Shown: positions 8,777 to 17,847, numbered from the stretch's first letter. The stretch is DNA of 64,000 bases from CAVRJC01 sp964505725 (GCA_964505725.1 CAZDJK010000085.1:1-64000); one strand, 5' to 3'. A program made the numbers and translations. The notes: generated by a model from the sequence alone, not told the origin.

Positions 8777-9496
8777 GTGCCCGACCCCGTCATCCGCGTC
8801 CGGGCGTGCCTGTTCGACGTGTTCGGGACCGTCGTCGACTGGCACGGGAGCATCAGCAGGGACCTGTCGGCGTTCGCGGCGGCGAAGGGCGTGACCGGTG
8901 TCGACTGGGTCGAGTTCACCAGACAGTGGCGTGCGCTCTACCAGCCGGCGATGGAGGAGGTGCGCAGCGGACGCCGCCCGTGGACCATCCTCGACGTGCT
9001 GCACCGCGAGGGGCTCACGCAGCTCCTCCGCGAGCGGGGGCTCCTCGGAGACGACGGGGCGCCGTTCGACGACGGCGACGTCGACGCGATGAACCTCGCG
9101 TGGCACCGGCTCGACCCTTGGCCCGACGTGGTGTCCGGGCTGACGCGGCTCAAGACCCGTTACGTCGTCGCGCCGTGCTCCAACGGCAACGTCGCGTTGA
9201 TCGTCGACATGGCCAAGCGCGCCGGGCTGCCCTGGGACGTGGTGCTCGGGGCCGAGCCGGCGCGCGCCTACAAGCCCATGCCCGAGGCGTACCTGGCATC
9301 GTGCTGGATGCTCGGCCTCGCACCCCACGAGGTGCTGATGGTCGCCGCGCACAACCCCGACCTCGATGCCGCCCGGGCGTGCGGCTTGCAGACCGCGTTC
9401 GTGCCCCGCCCGACCGAACGCGAGACCGAGCCCGGCGCCGGGGTCGACCTCGCGGTCGAGGACTTCGCCGACCTCGCGACCCGGCTCGGCTGCTAG
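8777..9496 (+). CDS. Haloacid dehalogenase, type II (HAD superfamily)
   Basis: A protein of 239 residues with the HAD nucleophile motif LFDVFGTVVDW (Asp14), CSNGN as motif II, YKPMPEAYL as the lysine motif III and VAAHNPDLDAARACG for the acidic end. The VAAHxxDLxAA ending and overall length match L-2-haloacid dehalogenases rather than phosphatases, so hydrolysis of 2-halo acids is the likely reaction. The GTG start at 8777 is 12 bases after the stop of the oxidoreductase gene, so the two are probably cotranscribed. Confidence 0.85.
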   Translation: MPDPVIRVRACLFDVFGTVVDWHGSISRDLSAFAAAKGVTGVDWVEFTRQWRALYQPAMEEVRSGRRPWTILDVLHREGLTQLLRERGLLGDDGAPFDDGDVDAMNLAWHRLDPWPDVVSGLTRLKTRYVVAPCSNGNVALIVDMAKRAGLPWDVVLGAEPARAYKPMPEAYLASCWMLGLAPHEVLMVAAHNPDLDAARACGLQTAFVPRPTERETEPGAGVDLAVEDFADLATRLGC

Positions 9497-9537
9497 ACCG
9501 GCGATCCGGACCAAGAACGAGCGAAGAGGAGCAGGCG

Positions 9538-10560
9538 ATGGAGACACGCGTGTTGGGTGGTTCCGGGATCAACGTGAGCGAGCTGTGCCTCGGGGCGATG
9601 ATGTTCGGGGCGATGGGCAATCCCGACCATGACGACTGCGTTGCCATCGTCGACCGCGCGCTCGACGCCGGGTACAACTTCATCGACACCGCCGACGTGT
9701 ACTCGCGCGGCGAGTCGGAGACGATCGTGGGCCGCGCGCTGAAGGGCAAGCGCGACGACGTGGTGCTCGCCTCGAAGTTCTACAACCCCATGGGCGAGGA
9801 CCCGAACCAGCGCGGCGGGTCGCGCCGGTGGATCACCCGGGCGTGCGAGAGCAGCCTGCGCCGCCTCGACACCGACTACATCGACCTGTACCAGATGCAC
9901 CGGCCCGACTACCAGACCGACATCGAGGAGACGCTCTCCGCGCTCGACGACCTCGTGCACCAGGGCAAGGTGCGCGCGATCGGCACGTCGACCTTCCCCG
10001 CGGAGGCGATCGTGGAGGCGCAGTGGGCCGCCGACCGGCGCAACACCGCGCGCTTCCTCTGCGAGCAGCCGCCGTACTCGATCTTCACCCGTGCGATCGA
10101 GCGCGCGGTGCTCCCGACGTGCCACAAGTACAACGTCGGGGTCATCCCCTGGAGCCCGCTGAACGGCGGTTGGCTCACCGGGAAGTACCGGCGGGGCGAG
10201 GAGGCCCCGAGCGACTCCCGCTTCGGCCGCCGGCCGGGGGCGCTCGAGAGCACCACCGCGCAGCGCAAGCTCGACCTCGTCGACGAGCTCTCGGCGATGG
10301 CCGACGAGGCGGGCATCACGCTCATCCACCTCGCGATGGCGTTCGTGCTGCAGCACCCGGGCGTCACGTCCGCGATCGTCGGCCCGCGCACCATGCAGCT
10401 GTTCGAGGATCACCTCGGCTGTGACGAGGTGATCCTCGACCAGGCGGTGTTGGACCGCATCGACAAGCTCGTGCGGCCGGGAACCGACGTCGACGAGCGC
10501 GACTCGTACTTCCGGCCACCGGCGCTCGTCGACGCGAAGCTCCGGCGCCGAAGCTCGTAG
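9538..10560 (+). CDS. Aldo/keto reductase
   Basis: A cytoplasmic NADPH-dependent carbonyl reductase of 340 residues. The AKR tetrad can be read as Asp53 and Tyr55 in DTADVYSRGESE, Lys80 in LASKFYNPMG and His121 in LYQMHRPD, followed by the cofactor end SAIVGPRT. The ATG at 9538 follows AAGAGGAGCAGG and gives the family start RVLGGSGINVSELCLGAM; the longer open frame upstream is antisense to the alcohol dehydrogenase and not real. It sits in the same run as the dehalogenase, with a 41-base gap. Confidence 0.92.
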   Translation: METRVLGGSGINVSELCLGAMMFGAMGNPDHDDCVAIVDRALDAGYNFIDTADVYSRGESETIVGRALKGKRDDVVLASKFYNPMGEDPNQRGGSRRWITRACESSLRRLDTDYIDLYQMHRPDYQTDIEETLSALDDLVHQGKVRAIGTSTFPAEAIVEAQWAADRRNTARFLCEQPPYSIFTRAIERAVLPTCHKYNVGVIPWSPLNGGWLTGKYRRGEEAPSDSRFGRRPGALESTTAQRKLDLVDELSAMADEAGITLIHLAMAFVLQHPGVTSAIVGPRTMQLFEDHLGCDEVILDQAVLDRIDKLVRPGTDVDERDSYFRPPALVDAKLRRRSS

Positions 10561-10571
10561 CGAGGTTCGCC

Positions 10572-11264
10572 GTGCGTGTCCTCATGCCGCAGAGCCGGGT
10601 CGACGAGGAGATCGTCGACGCGCACGTCGCCGTGCCGGAGGTGCGCCCGCGCGGGCGGGCGCTGGTGCGCCTCAACATGATCTCGTCGGCCGACGGCGGT
10701 ACCGCGATCGCGGGGGCCTCCGGCGGCCTCGGCAACCGCAGCGACCACGCCGTCTACGCCGCGCTGCGCGACCGCGCCGACGCGGTGATCGTCGGCCTCG
10801 CCACCGTGGTCGCCGAGCACTACCACGCGCCCGACGCGGGTGGCCTCCAGGTCTACGTCGTCGCACCCCAACCCGACGTGTCGGGCAACCCCGACCTGTT
10901 CGCGTCGGGGACCGCGACGCTGGTTCTGGCCGAGGACGCGCCGCCGTCACCGCCCGGCGTTCACGAGCTCCGCGTCGGCACCGGTGGGCGCGTCGACCTC
11001 ACGGCGCTGGTGGGCGCGCTCGACGGCCGGGTGGCGGTGCTCGAGGGCGGTCCGCGCCTCGCGGGCGCGATGGTGGCGCTCGGGCTGGTCGACGAGCTGT
11101 TCCACACCGTCGCGCCGATGGTCATCGCCGGCGAGTCGGCGCGCCTGGCGCACGGACCGCCGGCGGATCCGGCCCCGTGGGAGCTCGACCACGGCTACTG
11201 CGACGACGCGGGCTACCTGTTCCTGCGGTACCGCCGGCCGGCTCGACGACCTCCGGCTCAGTAG
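10572..11264 (+). CDS. Pyrimidine reductase family protein (RibD C-terminal/DHFR-like domain)
   Basis: A 230-residue protein with a single RibD-C domain: VRLNMISSADGGTAIAGASGGLGN at 32-55 resembles the substrate/NADPH entry of riboflavin pyrimidine reductases, and VLEGGPRLAGAMVALGLVDELF is the family's C-terminal signature. There is no deaminase domain, so it is not a complete RibD. Free-standing members are common in actinobacteria and may reduce flavin-pathway or related pyrimidines. The GTG start at 10572 lies 11 bases after the aldo/keto reductase stop. Its end overlaps the convergent gene at 11258 by 7 bases. Confidence 0.82.
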   Translation: MRVLMPQSRVDEEIVDAHVAVPEVRPRGRALVRLNMISSADGGTAIAGASGGLGNRSDHAVYAALRDRADAVIVGLATVVAEHYHAPDAGGLQVYVVAPQPDVSGNPDLFASGTATLVLAEDAPPSPPGVHELRVGTGGRVDLTALVGALDGRVAVLEGGPRLAGAMVALGLVDELFHTVAPMVIAGESARLAHGPPADPAPWELDHGYCDDAGYLFLRYRRPARRPPAQ

Positions 11265-11770
11265 CCCGAGTTGGTGCTCGAGGACGTCTTGGTCTTCGCC
11301 GGCGCGCTCGTGCCCGACACCATCACGACGTGCCACGTGCCACCGAAGGCGTTGATCCCCTCGCCGTTGGCGACGCCGCTCGTGGCGTCACCCATGAAGC
11401 GGTAGAGCGGGAGGCCGTTCTGGGTCACCTGGTCGGTGCCGGTCTGGACCGCCAGGTGCTTGACCGTCTTCGGGCCGGTTGCCTTGGCCCCTGCGGTCAC
11501 GACGAGCGGCGGCCAGAACTGGGGGCACTGCCCGGTGCACGCCACCGCGGTCCCGTTGTTGGTGAGCGTGTAGAGGGTCTTGCCCTGGGCGTCGACGAGG
11601 ACCTTCCCGACGCCCGGGACGGTGGCGACCTTGACCGTCGTCACCTTGGTCTTCGGCTTGGCGTCGGCCGCGTTCGCGCCGGCTCCCATCAGCACGACGG
11701 CCACTGCGAACGTCACGGCCATCATCGTCGTCACGCGGGCGCCTGCCCGCCGCCTCGTGCCAGTGCGCAT
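11258..11770 (-). CDS. Secreted COG4315-type repeat protein
   Basis: A predicted exported protein of 170 residues: a basic N-terminus (MRTGTRRRAGARV) and hydrophobic segment end in AGANAADAKPKTK. The body has two copies of the COG4315 lipoprotein repeat, each with G-x-V-LVDAQGKTLYTL or G-LPLYRFMGD, and one CTGQCPQFWPPL segment with two cysteines. The family is secreted and of unknown function, often near heme or redox proteins. The serine/threonine tail (KTKTSSSTNSGY) is low complexity. The ATG at 11770 gives the signal peptide and follows GAGGGAGACGGTC. Confidence 0.85.
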   Translation of the reverse strand: MRTGTRRRAGARVTTMMAVTFAVAVVLMGAGANAADAKPKTKVTTVKVATVPGVGKVLVDAQGKTLYTLTNNGTAVACTGQCPQFWPPLVVTAGAKATGPKTVKHLAVQTGTDQVTQNGLPLYRFMGDATSGVANGEGINAFGGTWHVVMVSGTSAPAKTKTSSSTNSGY

Positions 11771-11835
11771 GACCGTCTCCCTCGGGCTCCTCAGGATCCG
11801 CCCCCCGGTAGTACGGGCGAAGCCGGCGCGGGGAT

Positions 11836-12537
11836 TCAGACGCCGAAGCGGCGGAAGAGCACCGCGCGCTCGCATCCCGCGGCCATTCCCGCGTAGCCGG
11901 CCATGTCGGTGAGGAACTCCTCCGGCTCGAAGCCGGTGCCGAGCCCGTCGATGTAGGCGCGGTGCTCCTCGAGCGAGGCGATGCCCCGCGCGAGCGTCTC
12001 GCCCACGTCGACGAAGTGGGTGGGTGGGTCCATGGCACCCACGTAGACGGCCCGCGTCCCCTGCCACGGTTCGCCGAGATCGGGGAACATCCACCGGTTG
12101 GCGGCGTCGCGACAGGCGTCGAGGGTGGCGAGGCCGACGGCGCGGTGGTCGGCGTGGTTCACGCCGCCGCTCTCGCCCCACGTGAGCTCGAAGTTGGTCG
12201 TGATCACCACATCGGGCCGGAGCCGACGGAACCAGGCGGAGAGGTCGCGGCGGAGCTCGAGCCCGTACTCGACGCTCCCGTCCGGGTAGCCGAGGAACAC
12301 GACCTCCGACACGCCCACCCGCGCTGCGCTGCGGCGCTCCTCGTCCTCACGGAGCGGACCGGCCTCGGCGGGGAGCATGCCGTCGATCCCGGCCTCGCCG
12401 CTCGTGACGAGCACGTACGAGACCTCCTTGCCCTGGTCGGTCCACCGGGCGATCGCGCTCGCGATGCCGTACTCGAGGTCGTCGGGGTGCGCCACCACGG
12501 CCGTGGCCCGCTGCCAATCTTCTTCCACCGGCTGCAT
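11836..12537 (-). CDS. PIG-L/LmbE family zinc deacetylase
   Basis: A zinc-dependent N-acetyl-sugar deacetylase-fold protein of 233 residues. The zinc and catalytic motif AHPDDLE lies at 16-22 and the second metal histidine region NHADHRAVG near 130. The family includes MshB and Mca of mycothiol metabolism as well as glycopeptide and lincomycin enzymes, and this sequence is not specific enough to choose. It is transcribed away from the hydratase gene at 12649, and the shared gap holds the large inverted repeat at 12566-12613. Confidence 0.88.
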   Translation of the reverse strand: MQPVEEDWQRATAVVAHPDDLEYGIASAIARWTDQGKEVSYVLVTSGEAGIDGMLPAEAGPLREDEERRSAARVGVSEVVFLGYPDGSVEYGLELRRDLSAWFRRLRPDVVITTNFELTWGESGGVNHADHRAVGLATLDACRDAANRWMFPDLGEPWQGTRAVYVGAMDPPTHFVDVGETLARGIASLEEHRAYIDGLGTGFEPEEFLTDMAGYAGMAAGCERAVLFRRFGV

Positions 12538-12565
12538 GTGACCTTCATATCCCTCTCCCCCGCCA

Positions 12566-12613
12566 AACTTGCGTCACTTGAACTGGTTATTTTCCGTTCA
12601 AGTGACGCAAGTT
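12566..12613. promoter_or_regulatory. Perfect 18-bp inverted repeat between divergent genes, probable operator
   Basis: The arms AACTTGCGTCACTTGAAC (12566-12583) and its exact reverse complement (12596-12613) are separated by 12 AT-rich bases (TGGTTATTTTCC). Weaker symmetry continues outward to CTCTCCC on the left and GGGAGAG on the right. Within each arm ACTTG occurs twice, 9 bases apart. The repeat sits centrally in the 111-base gap between the PIG-L deacetylase (minus) and the hydratase (plus), where the AT-rich centre could hold both -10 elements. A shared repressor site is the simplest reading. I know no regulator with this consensus. Confidence 0.7.
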
Positions 12614-12648
12614 GGTGTGGGAGAGGAATCGACCACCTGGAGGAACTC

Positions 12649-13458
12649 ATGACCGACGAGCTCGTGCTCACGGAGCTGGCCGACCGCGTGCTCACCGCCA
12701 CGCTGAACCGGCCCGAGAAGCACAACGCGCTGGACGCGGCGATGCACACCGCGCTCTGGGACGTGATCGGGAACGCCGGGACGGATGACGCGGTCGGTGC
12801 GATCGTGATCCGCGGTGCCGGCAAGTCGTTCTGCAGTGGCGCCGACGTCACGCCCGGACCCGACCTGCCCAACGACTTCGAGCTGAACCTCCGCGGCGAC
12901 ATCGACGGGATGCGCCGCGGGATCGAGCGGTGGCGCAGGTTGCGCGAGCTCGGCAAGGCCGTGGTCGCGCAGGTGCACGGGTACTGCCTGGGTGAGGGCA
13001 CCGACCTCGCCCTCCACTGCGACATCGTCGTCGCGGCCGACGACGCGCAGTTCGGCTATCCGATCGTGCGCTCGCTGGGCTCACCGGTCACGCACATGTG
13101 GACCTACCTGGCGGGGCCGCAGTGGGCCAAGTACGTGCTCATGACGGGCGACAACGTCGACGGCGCCACCGCGGCGCGCATCGGCCTGGCGCTGCGCTCG
13201 GTGCCGGTCGACGAGCTCGACGAGGTGACCCATGCGATCGCGGCGCGGATGGCGAGCGTGCCGCTCGAGCTGCTCGCCGCGAACAAGGCCATCTGCAACA
13301 AGGCCGTCGACCTCATGGGGTGGGCCCTGCTGCAGCAGCTCGCGGTCGAGAACGACGCCATCGCGCACAAGGCGCAGGCCGTCGCCGAGTGGCACGAGAT
13401 CGCCCGGCGCGACGGGCTGCGCGCCGCGATCGCGCACGGCGAGCGCGGCCTGAGCTAG
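12649..13458 (+). CDS. Enoyl-CoA hydratase/isomerase family protein
   Basis: A crotonase-fold protein of 269 residues: ATLNRPEKHNALD, GAGKSFCSGADV and HGYCLGEGTDLALHCDI build the oxyanion hole. The segment PIVRSLGSPVTHMWTYLAGPQWAK replaces the usual catalytic Glu loop and is typical of a separate crotonase subgroup. The ATG at 12649 has GGAGG 6 bases upstream. The gene is alone and divergent from the PIG-L gene across the inverted repeat, which suggests its own local control. Confidence 0.86.
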   Translation: MTDELVLTELADRVLTATLNRPEKHNALDAAMHTALWDVIGNAGTDDAVGAIVIRGAGKSFCSGADVTPGPDLPNDFELNLRGDIDGMRRGIERWRRLRELGKAVVAQVHGYCLGEGTDLALHCDIVVAADDAQFGYPIVRSLGSPVTHMWTYLAGPQWAKYVLMTGDNVDGATAARIGLALRSVPVDELDEVTHAIAARMASVPLELLAANKAICNKAVDLMGWALLQQLAVENDAIAHKAQAVAEWHEIARRDGLRAAIAHGERGLS

Positions 13459-13483
13459 CCGGCGCGGCAGAGACCCGAGGCGC

Positions 13484-13789
13484 TCAGCGCCCCATCTGCT
13501 TGGGGCCCTTGAGCTTCTCGACGAAGCTCTCGATCGGGATCGCGGGCAGCGTCGTAACCTTGACCGACCCGCGGGAGCCGAGGTCGACGGAGAGGTGCGC
13601 GATGGTCTCGTTGTCGGGCGCCTCCACCACGGTCAGAAAGTCGTAGGCCCCGAGCAGCGCGTACTGCGCCACCACCTTGCAGCCGAACTCGCCGATCTCG
13701 TTGTTCACTTCCGACAGACGTTCGGGGTTGGCGTGCAGGGTGTGACCACCCTCGGTCGTGAGCGTGCTGAGCAGTACGTATGTCGCCAT
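13484..13789 (-). CDS. GYD domain protein
   Basis: A small cytoplasmic protein of 101 residues with the ferredoxin-like GYD fold. It shows ATYVLLSTLTTEGG at the start and GAYDFLTVVEAPDNETI, the GYD signature with Ala in the first Gly position. The family has no firm function. The ATG at 13789 follows GGGAGTACCG. The gene is convergent with the hydratase at 12649 and downstream of the alcohol dehydrogenase at 13879 in the same direction. Confidence 0.85.
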   Translation of the reverse strand: MATYVLLSTLTTEGGHTLHANPERLSEVNNEIGEFGCKVVAQYALLGAYDFLTVVEAPDNETIAHLSVDLGSRGSVKVTTLPAIPIESFVEKLKGPKQMGR

Positions 13790-13878
13790 CGGTACTCCCT
13801 CTTCTCGCGTCTCGACGATGTCCGGTCCTGACTCTGCGCCCTTCGGGCGCTCCCGTCCAGCCCTACCCGGTCGCGGTG

Positions 13879-14967
13879 TCAGGGAACCACCGTGACGTGG
13901 AGCGCAGGCGGGTCGTCGTCGATCTCGCCCACGAGGAGACCGATCGCGCGTTCGACGCCGTCGAGCCCGACGGTGTGAGTGTGGAGACGCTCGAGCGGAT
14001 AGCGACGCGCGTTGATCAACTCGACCGCGCGCTCGACGCCCCAAGCAGACGCGCCGAGGACGCCGACGAGGTGGAGGCGTCGTTGCACGATCCGGTCCAC
14101 CGGGAACTCCGCGATCGTGTGGCCGTCCTTGAGGCCGGCGAGCACGATCGTCGCCCCCGCTCGGGCGGCCGCGAGCGCGTCGAGCACGGGATCGGTGGCG
14201 ATGGGCGTCGTGTCGACGACCCGGTCCGCGCCCGCACCCCCGGTGAGGGCCTTGACGCGCGCCACCACGTCGTCCTCGCCGACGACGAGCGCGGCCGTCG
14301 CACCGAGCTCGAGCGCGAGGCCGAGCTTCGCCCGGTCGCGGGGCAGCCCGGTGACGACGACCTGTCCGGCACCTTGCTCCAGCGCCGCGAGCAGGCACGC
14401 GAGGCCGCGTTGGCCGCAACCGAGCACGAGCAGGGTGTCGCCGTGCCGCGTCCCGGCGGCGCGGATCGCCCAGTCGAAGCCGGCGCCAATCGGATTGAAC
14501 AGCACCGCGTCCTCCACTGGGAGGTCGTCGGCCATCGGGACGAGCACGGTGTTGGGCGCGAGGACCATGTACTCCGCGTACCCGCCCCACAACCCGCTCC
14601 CGACCGACGCCGACCGGAAGCCGTACGAGAACTGGTTCCGGCACGCACGCCCGGCGCGGCAACCGTCACAGGTTCCGCACGGCCTCGTCCCGTGGACCGC
14701 GACCCGGCTGCCCACGTCGACCCCGAGCCGGTCGCGCGCCTCGTCGCCGAGCGCCGCGATGCGCCCGACGACCTCGTGACCGGGGACGACCGGGTAGTCG
14801 TGCAACCCGATACGGCGCGTCATGCCGTCGAACTGCTCGACATCACTCCCGCACATGCCACAGCCCTCGATCCGCAGCAGCGCGCCACCGGAAGGCGGTT
14901 CCGGAACGTCGAGCTCGCGCACCTCGATGGCGCGGTCGGCGACCTGCATCGCCGCTCTCGCTCGCAT
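13879..14967 (-). CDS. Zinc-type alcohol dehydrogenase (MDR family)
   Basis: An MDR dehydrogenase of 362 residues with the catalytic zinc site in GMCGSDVEQFDG and VPGHEVVG, a structural zinc cluster in CGTCDGCRAGRACRNQ and the cofactor motif VLGCGQRGLACL. The closest families are sorbitol/threonine-type dehydrogenases. Two adjoining ATGs lie at 14970 and 14967; the second has GGGGAG at 4 bases and is used here. It is divergent from the SDR at 15031 with a 63-base gap. Confidence 0.88.
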   Translation of the reverse strand: MRARAAMQVADRAIEVRELDVPEPPSGGALLRIEGCGMCGSDVEQFDGMTRRIGLHDYPVVPGHEVVGRIAALGDEARDRLGVDVGSRVAVHGTRPCGTCDGCRAGRACRNQFSYGFRSASVGSGLWGGYAEYMVLAPNTVLVPMADDLPVEDAVLFNPIGAGFDWAIRAAGTRHGDTLLVLGCGQRGLACLLAALEQGAGQVVVTGLPRDRAKLGLALELGATAALVVGEDDVVARVKALTGGAGADRVVDTTPIATDPVLDALAAARAGATIVLAGLKDGHTIAEFPVDRIVQRRLHLVGVLGASAWGVERAVELINARRYPLERLHTHTVGLDGVERAIGLLVGEIDDDPPALHVTVVP

Positions 14968-15030
14968 CATGCTCCCCGGGTCCGAACGATGCGCGATGCT
15001 ACCGACCGCCGACGGACGGACGGAGCGTCG

Positions 15031-15783
15031 ATGAACCGAGTCGTGGTGATATCCGGCGGAGGCACCGGCATCGGCGCCGCGATCGCGCGGACGGTCGCCG
15101 AGGACGGCGCGCACGCGGTGCTCCTCGGACGGCGGGAGGAGAAGCTGCGGGTCACCGCATCGGCGATCGCGGACGACTGTGGCGCGAACCACGTGAGCTG
15201 GCTCCAAGCCGACGCGTCGGAACCGGGAGACGTCGAGCGGGTCGCCGCGCAGGTGCGCGACGCGCACGGCACCATCGACGGTGTCGTGAACAACGCGGGT
15301 GGGGGTGGCGGCCTGCCGGGTGCAACGCTCCGCGAGGTGAAGGAGAGCTGGCACCGCACCTACGACACCAACATGATCACCGCGGTGCTGCTCACCACCG
15401 CGCTGGCGCCGATGCTGCGCCGGCCCGGCGGGCGCATCGTGAACATCAGCTCCATGTCGGCGATCTTCGGTGCGGGCGGCGCCGCGTACGTCGCGGCGAA
15501 GGGCGCGCTGAACGCGTGGACACGCGCGCTGACCTACCAGTACGCCAAGGACGGGATCACCGCCAACGCGGTCGTCCCCGGGTTCACTCCCGACACCGAG
15601 CTCTTCGGCGGCAACCCACCGCCGGTCAGCGACGACGCGATCCGCGCCCGTTACCCGTCGGGGCGGGCGGGCACGCCGCAGGACATCGCGGGCATGGTGC
15701 GCTACCTCCTCTCACCCGAGGCCTCCTTCGTCACCAGCCAGGTGATCGAGGTCGCGGGCGGCGTGCTCCCGCCCGCGTACTGA
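15031..15783 (+). CDS. Short-chain dehydrogenase/reductase (SDR)
   Basis: A 250-residue classical SDR: SGGGTGIGAAIA is the cofactor site, NNAGGGGGLPG follows, ISSMSAIFG provides the serine and YVAAKGALNAWTRAL the Tyr-Lys pair. The end VTSQVIEVAGGVLPPAY is usual for actinobacterial SDRs of fatty acid or steroid metabolism. The start at 15031 follows GGACGGACGGAGCGTCG. No substrate can be assigned. Confidence 0.9.
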   Translation: MNRVVVISGGGTGIGAAIARTVAEDGAHAVLLGRREEKLRVTASAIADDCGANHVSWLQADASEPGDVERVAAQVRDAHGTIDGVVNNAGGGGGLPGATLREVKESWHRTYDTNMITAVLLTTALAPMLRRPGGRIVNISSMSAIFGAGGAAYVAAKGALNAWTRALTYQYAKDGITANAVVPGFTPDTELFGGNPPPVSDDAIRARYPSGRAGTPQDIAGMVRYLLSPEASFVTSQVIEVAGGVLPPAY

Positions 15784-15803
15784 GCACGCCGCTCCGGTCG
15801 CCC

Positions 15804-16364
15804 TCAGTGGTCACCGGGGAACACGTCGACCTCCGACACGTGCCACACGGGACTGTCGCCGGCGGTCTCGACGTTGAAGCCGTAGTCGTAGACGAGCGTG
15901 CCGCCGTAGGTTGCGCCCCACGAGACGAGCAGGGCCACGACGATCGAGAGCACGAGCACGCCGATCGTCGGGTACGAGCGGTCGTAGTCGACGAGCCGCC
16001 ACACGATGTCGACGGCGGCCAGGATGGTCACGGTGATCATGATCCAGGCGTGGGTGTTCGCGGTCCGGCGCGCCTGGGTGCCTTTCTCGGTGGAGCGCAG
16101 CCAGTCCCAGAGGCCGGTCAGCGCGGCGAACACCGACACCGTGGCGCCGCCGATGAGCACGAAGGTGCCGGCTCGGTAGAAGTCGCGCGCCCACGACTCG
16201 CTCTGGCCCGCGAAGGAGATGATGTCGAACGCGGCGACGAGCACGTAGGCGACGACGGGGAAGTCGGTCAGCGGCGGGTGGAACGGCTTGCCCGCCCAGC
16301 CCCGCAGGCCTTTGAACTTCCTCCCGCGCAAGGTCAGCGTCGGACGAACCGAGAACTTCCGCAT
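15804..16364 (-). CDS. DUF2231 family membrane protein
   Basis: A protein of 186 residues with about four membrane segments (near 37-55, 68-88, 105-124 and 133-152). The N-terminal half has GKPFHPPLTDFPVVAYVL, the HPxLTDxP signature of DUF2231, a family sometimes linked to redox or heme membrane proteins but not characterised. I use the ATG at 16364 because GGGGGAG lies 6 bases before it; an in-frame ATG at 16388 is less likely. The gene is convergent with the SDR. Confidence 0.8.
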   Translation of the reverse strand: MRKFSVRPTLTLRGRKFKGLRGWAGKPFHPPLTDFPVVAYVLVAAFDIISFAGQSESWARDFYRAGTFVLIGGATVSVFAALTGLWDWLRSTEKGTQARRTANTHAWIMITVTILAAVDIVWRLVDYDRSYPTIGVLVLSIVVALLVSWGATYGGTLVYDYGFNVETAGDSPVWHVSEVDVFPGDH

Positions 16365-16449
16365 AGCCCGCTCCCCCTTCTCGAGCACGCTGTCGCACGC
16401 GACGTTATCGACAATGAGTCTTGGCGATAGTCAAGCGGGGCAAACCTCC

Positions 16450-16465
16450 CTTGGCAAGCGCCAAG
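16450..16465. terminator. Short hairpin after the GT39-like gene
   Basis: CTTGGC and GCCAAG pair around AAGC in the gap below the stop of the gene at 16483. There is no following T-run, so this is at most a weak terminator. A similar but imperfect CTTGGC...CAAG unit lies just to its left. Confidence 0.3.
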
Positions 16466-16482
16466 CACCCCGGGGCCGGCGC

Positions 16483-17847
16483 TCAGCGTCGCACGGGTTG
16501 GCGCGTCGTCGCCCCGTCGAGCACGGTCGGCGGTGCGAGCTCACCCTCGTCGTGCGGGGCGCCTCGAAGCCCGCGCATCGTGCGCGTGGAGAGCGCGACG
16601 AGCGCGACCGCGGCCAACACGATGATCGACGGCTCCGCACCCTGGCGGAAGCGCGTGGCGCCGTGCAGTGCCATCGACATGAACGTCACGACGACCATCG
16701 GCACTACGAGCGGCCAGATGGGAACGCGCCGTCGACGCAACACGAACGCGCCGGCAAAGGCAAGGGGGAGCATCACGAGGAACATCGCATACCCCACGAT
16801 GAGCCACGAGCGGACGCCGTTGTCACCCTGGTCGTAGGTCAACAGGGAAGAAGGGTTCCAGAGGTTCCACGTGCGCAGGACGCGTGCCGCGAGGACGACG
16901 GGGAGCCGGCCGAGATGGTGGGACATGTACCGCAGACCTGCCGTCGTTCCGGGTGCGAGGTCCGCGGCCTCGTTGTGGATCGTCCCGGGCGGATTGTGCT
17001 TCTTGTCGTATTGCGCGTACGCCCCGTACACGCAGTACAGATCCCACGAGCCGAGGCGCGTCCCCGAGTAGGTAGCAGGACAGTTCGCTCCCGCGATCGC
17101 CGTCGTCGTGTTGGTCGACGCGGGCACGAACCGGTCGAACACCACCTCGTTGCGGATCATCCACGGCCCGAAGACGATCCCGACGGCGAGCCCGACGACG
17201 ACCAACGCCTGGAACCGCTGCCCCCACCCGGCGTACGAACGCCAGACGAGCGGTATGCCGAGGCCGAGCAACAGCAGCACGCCCTCGCCACGCGTGAGGG
17301 CGGCCAGCCCGATGAGCACGCCGAGCACACAGAAGCGAGGCAAGGTCGGCCGCTCGATCAACGAATAGGACACGAGCAGCGCGCCGGCCAAGAGAGGAAT
17401 GAACAGCACCTCGGCGAACAGCAGCGCCGCGGGCTGGAAGAACATCGGGTACACGGCGGCGATCCCTCCCGCCACCAGCGCCGCCCACGGCCCGGCGAGC
17501 TTGCGCGCGAGCAGGGCGACCATCACGACACCGAGCGTCCCGATCAGGCTGGAGAACGCCTCGAGCTCGTGGAGGGACCGGAAGCCGAGCGCCGCGGGCA
17601 CCGCGAGGATCAGCGGGTAGAGCGGAGGGTGCTCCGCGGTTTGCACACTCCGCGACGGGCTCGCGGCAAGCTCGTACGGACGCACGTAGCCCTCGCCGTC
17701 GGCGATCTGGCGCGCGACCGAGTAGTAGAAGAACGAGTCGCCGGTCGTGAGCGCCCGGTCGCCGTGCGCCTCGACGAATGCGATCCGGATCCCGAACGCC
17801 GCCACCGCGATGACGGCGAGGGCCACGAAGAAGCGACGCGGCATCAT
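16483..17847 (-). CDS. GT39/ArnT-like polytopic membrane glycosyltransferase
   Basis: A 454-residue membrane protein with about ten hydrophobic segments. The N-terminal loop DRALTTGDSFFYYSVARQIADGEGYV and the later TAEHPPLYPLILAVPA match the first outer loop of C-type (GT39/GT83) glycosyltransferases, which use lipid-linked sugars. The long extracytoplasmic loop (about 240-330) contains TNTTTAIAGANCPATYSG with two nearby cysteines. Acceptor and donor are unknown; cell-envelope glycan or protein mannosylation is plausible. It is divergent from the radical SAM gene at 17925. Confidence 0.8.
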   Translation of the reverse strand: MMPRRFFVALAVIAVAAFGIRIAFVEAHGDRALTTGDSFFYYSVARQIADGEGYVRPYELAASPSRSVQTAEHPPLYPLILAVPAALGFRSLHELEAFSSLIGTLGVVMVALLARKLAGPWAALVAGGIAAVYPMFFQPAALLFAEVLFIPLLAGALLVSYSLIERPTLPRFCVLGVLIGLAALTRGEGVLLLLGLGIPLVWRSYAGWGQRFQALVVVGLAVGIVFGPWMIRNEVVFDRFVPASTNTTTAIAGANCPATYSGTRLGSWDLYCVYGAYAQYDKKHNPPGTIHNEAADLAPGTTAGLRYMSHHLGRLPVVLAARVLRTWNLWNPSSLLTYDQGDNGVRSWLIVGYAMFLVMLPLAFAGAFVLRRRRVPIWPLVVPMVVVTFMSMALHGATRFRQGAEPSIIVLAAVALVALSTRTMRGLRGAPHDEGELAPPTVLDGATTRQPVRR

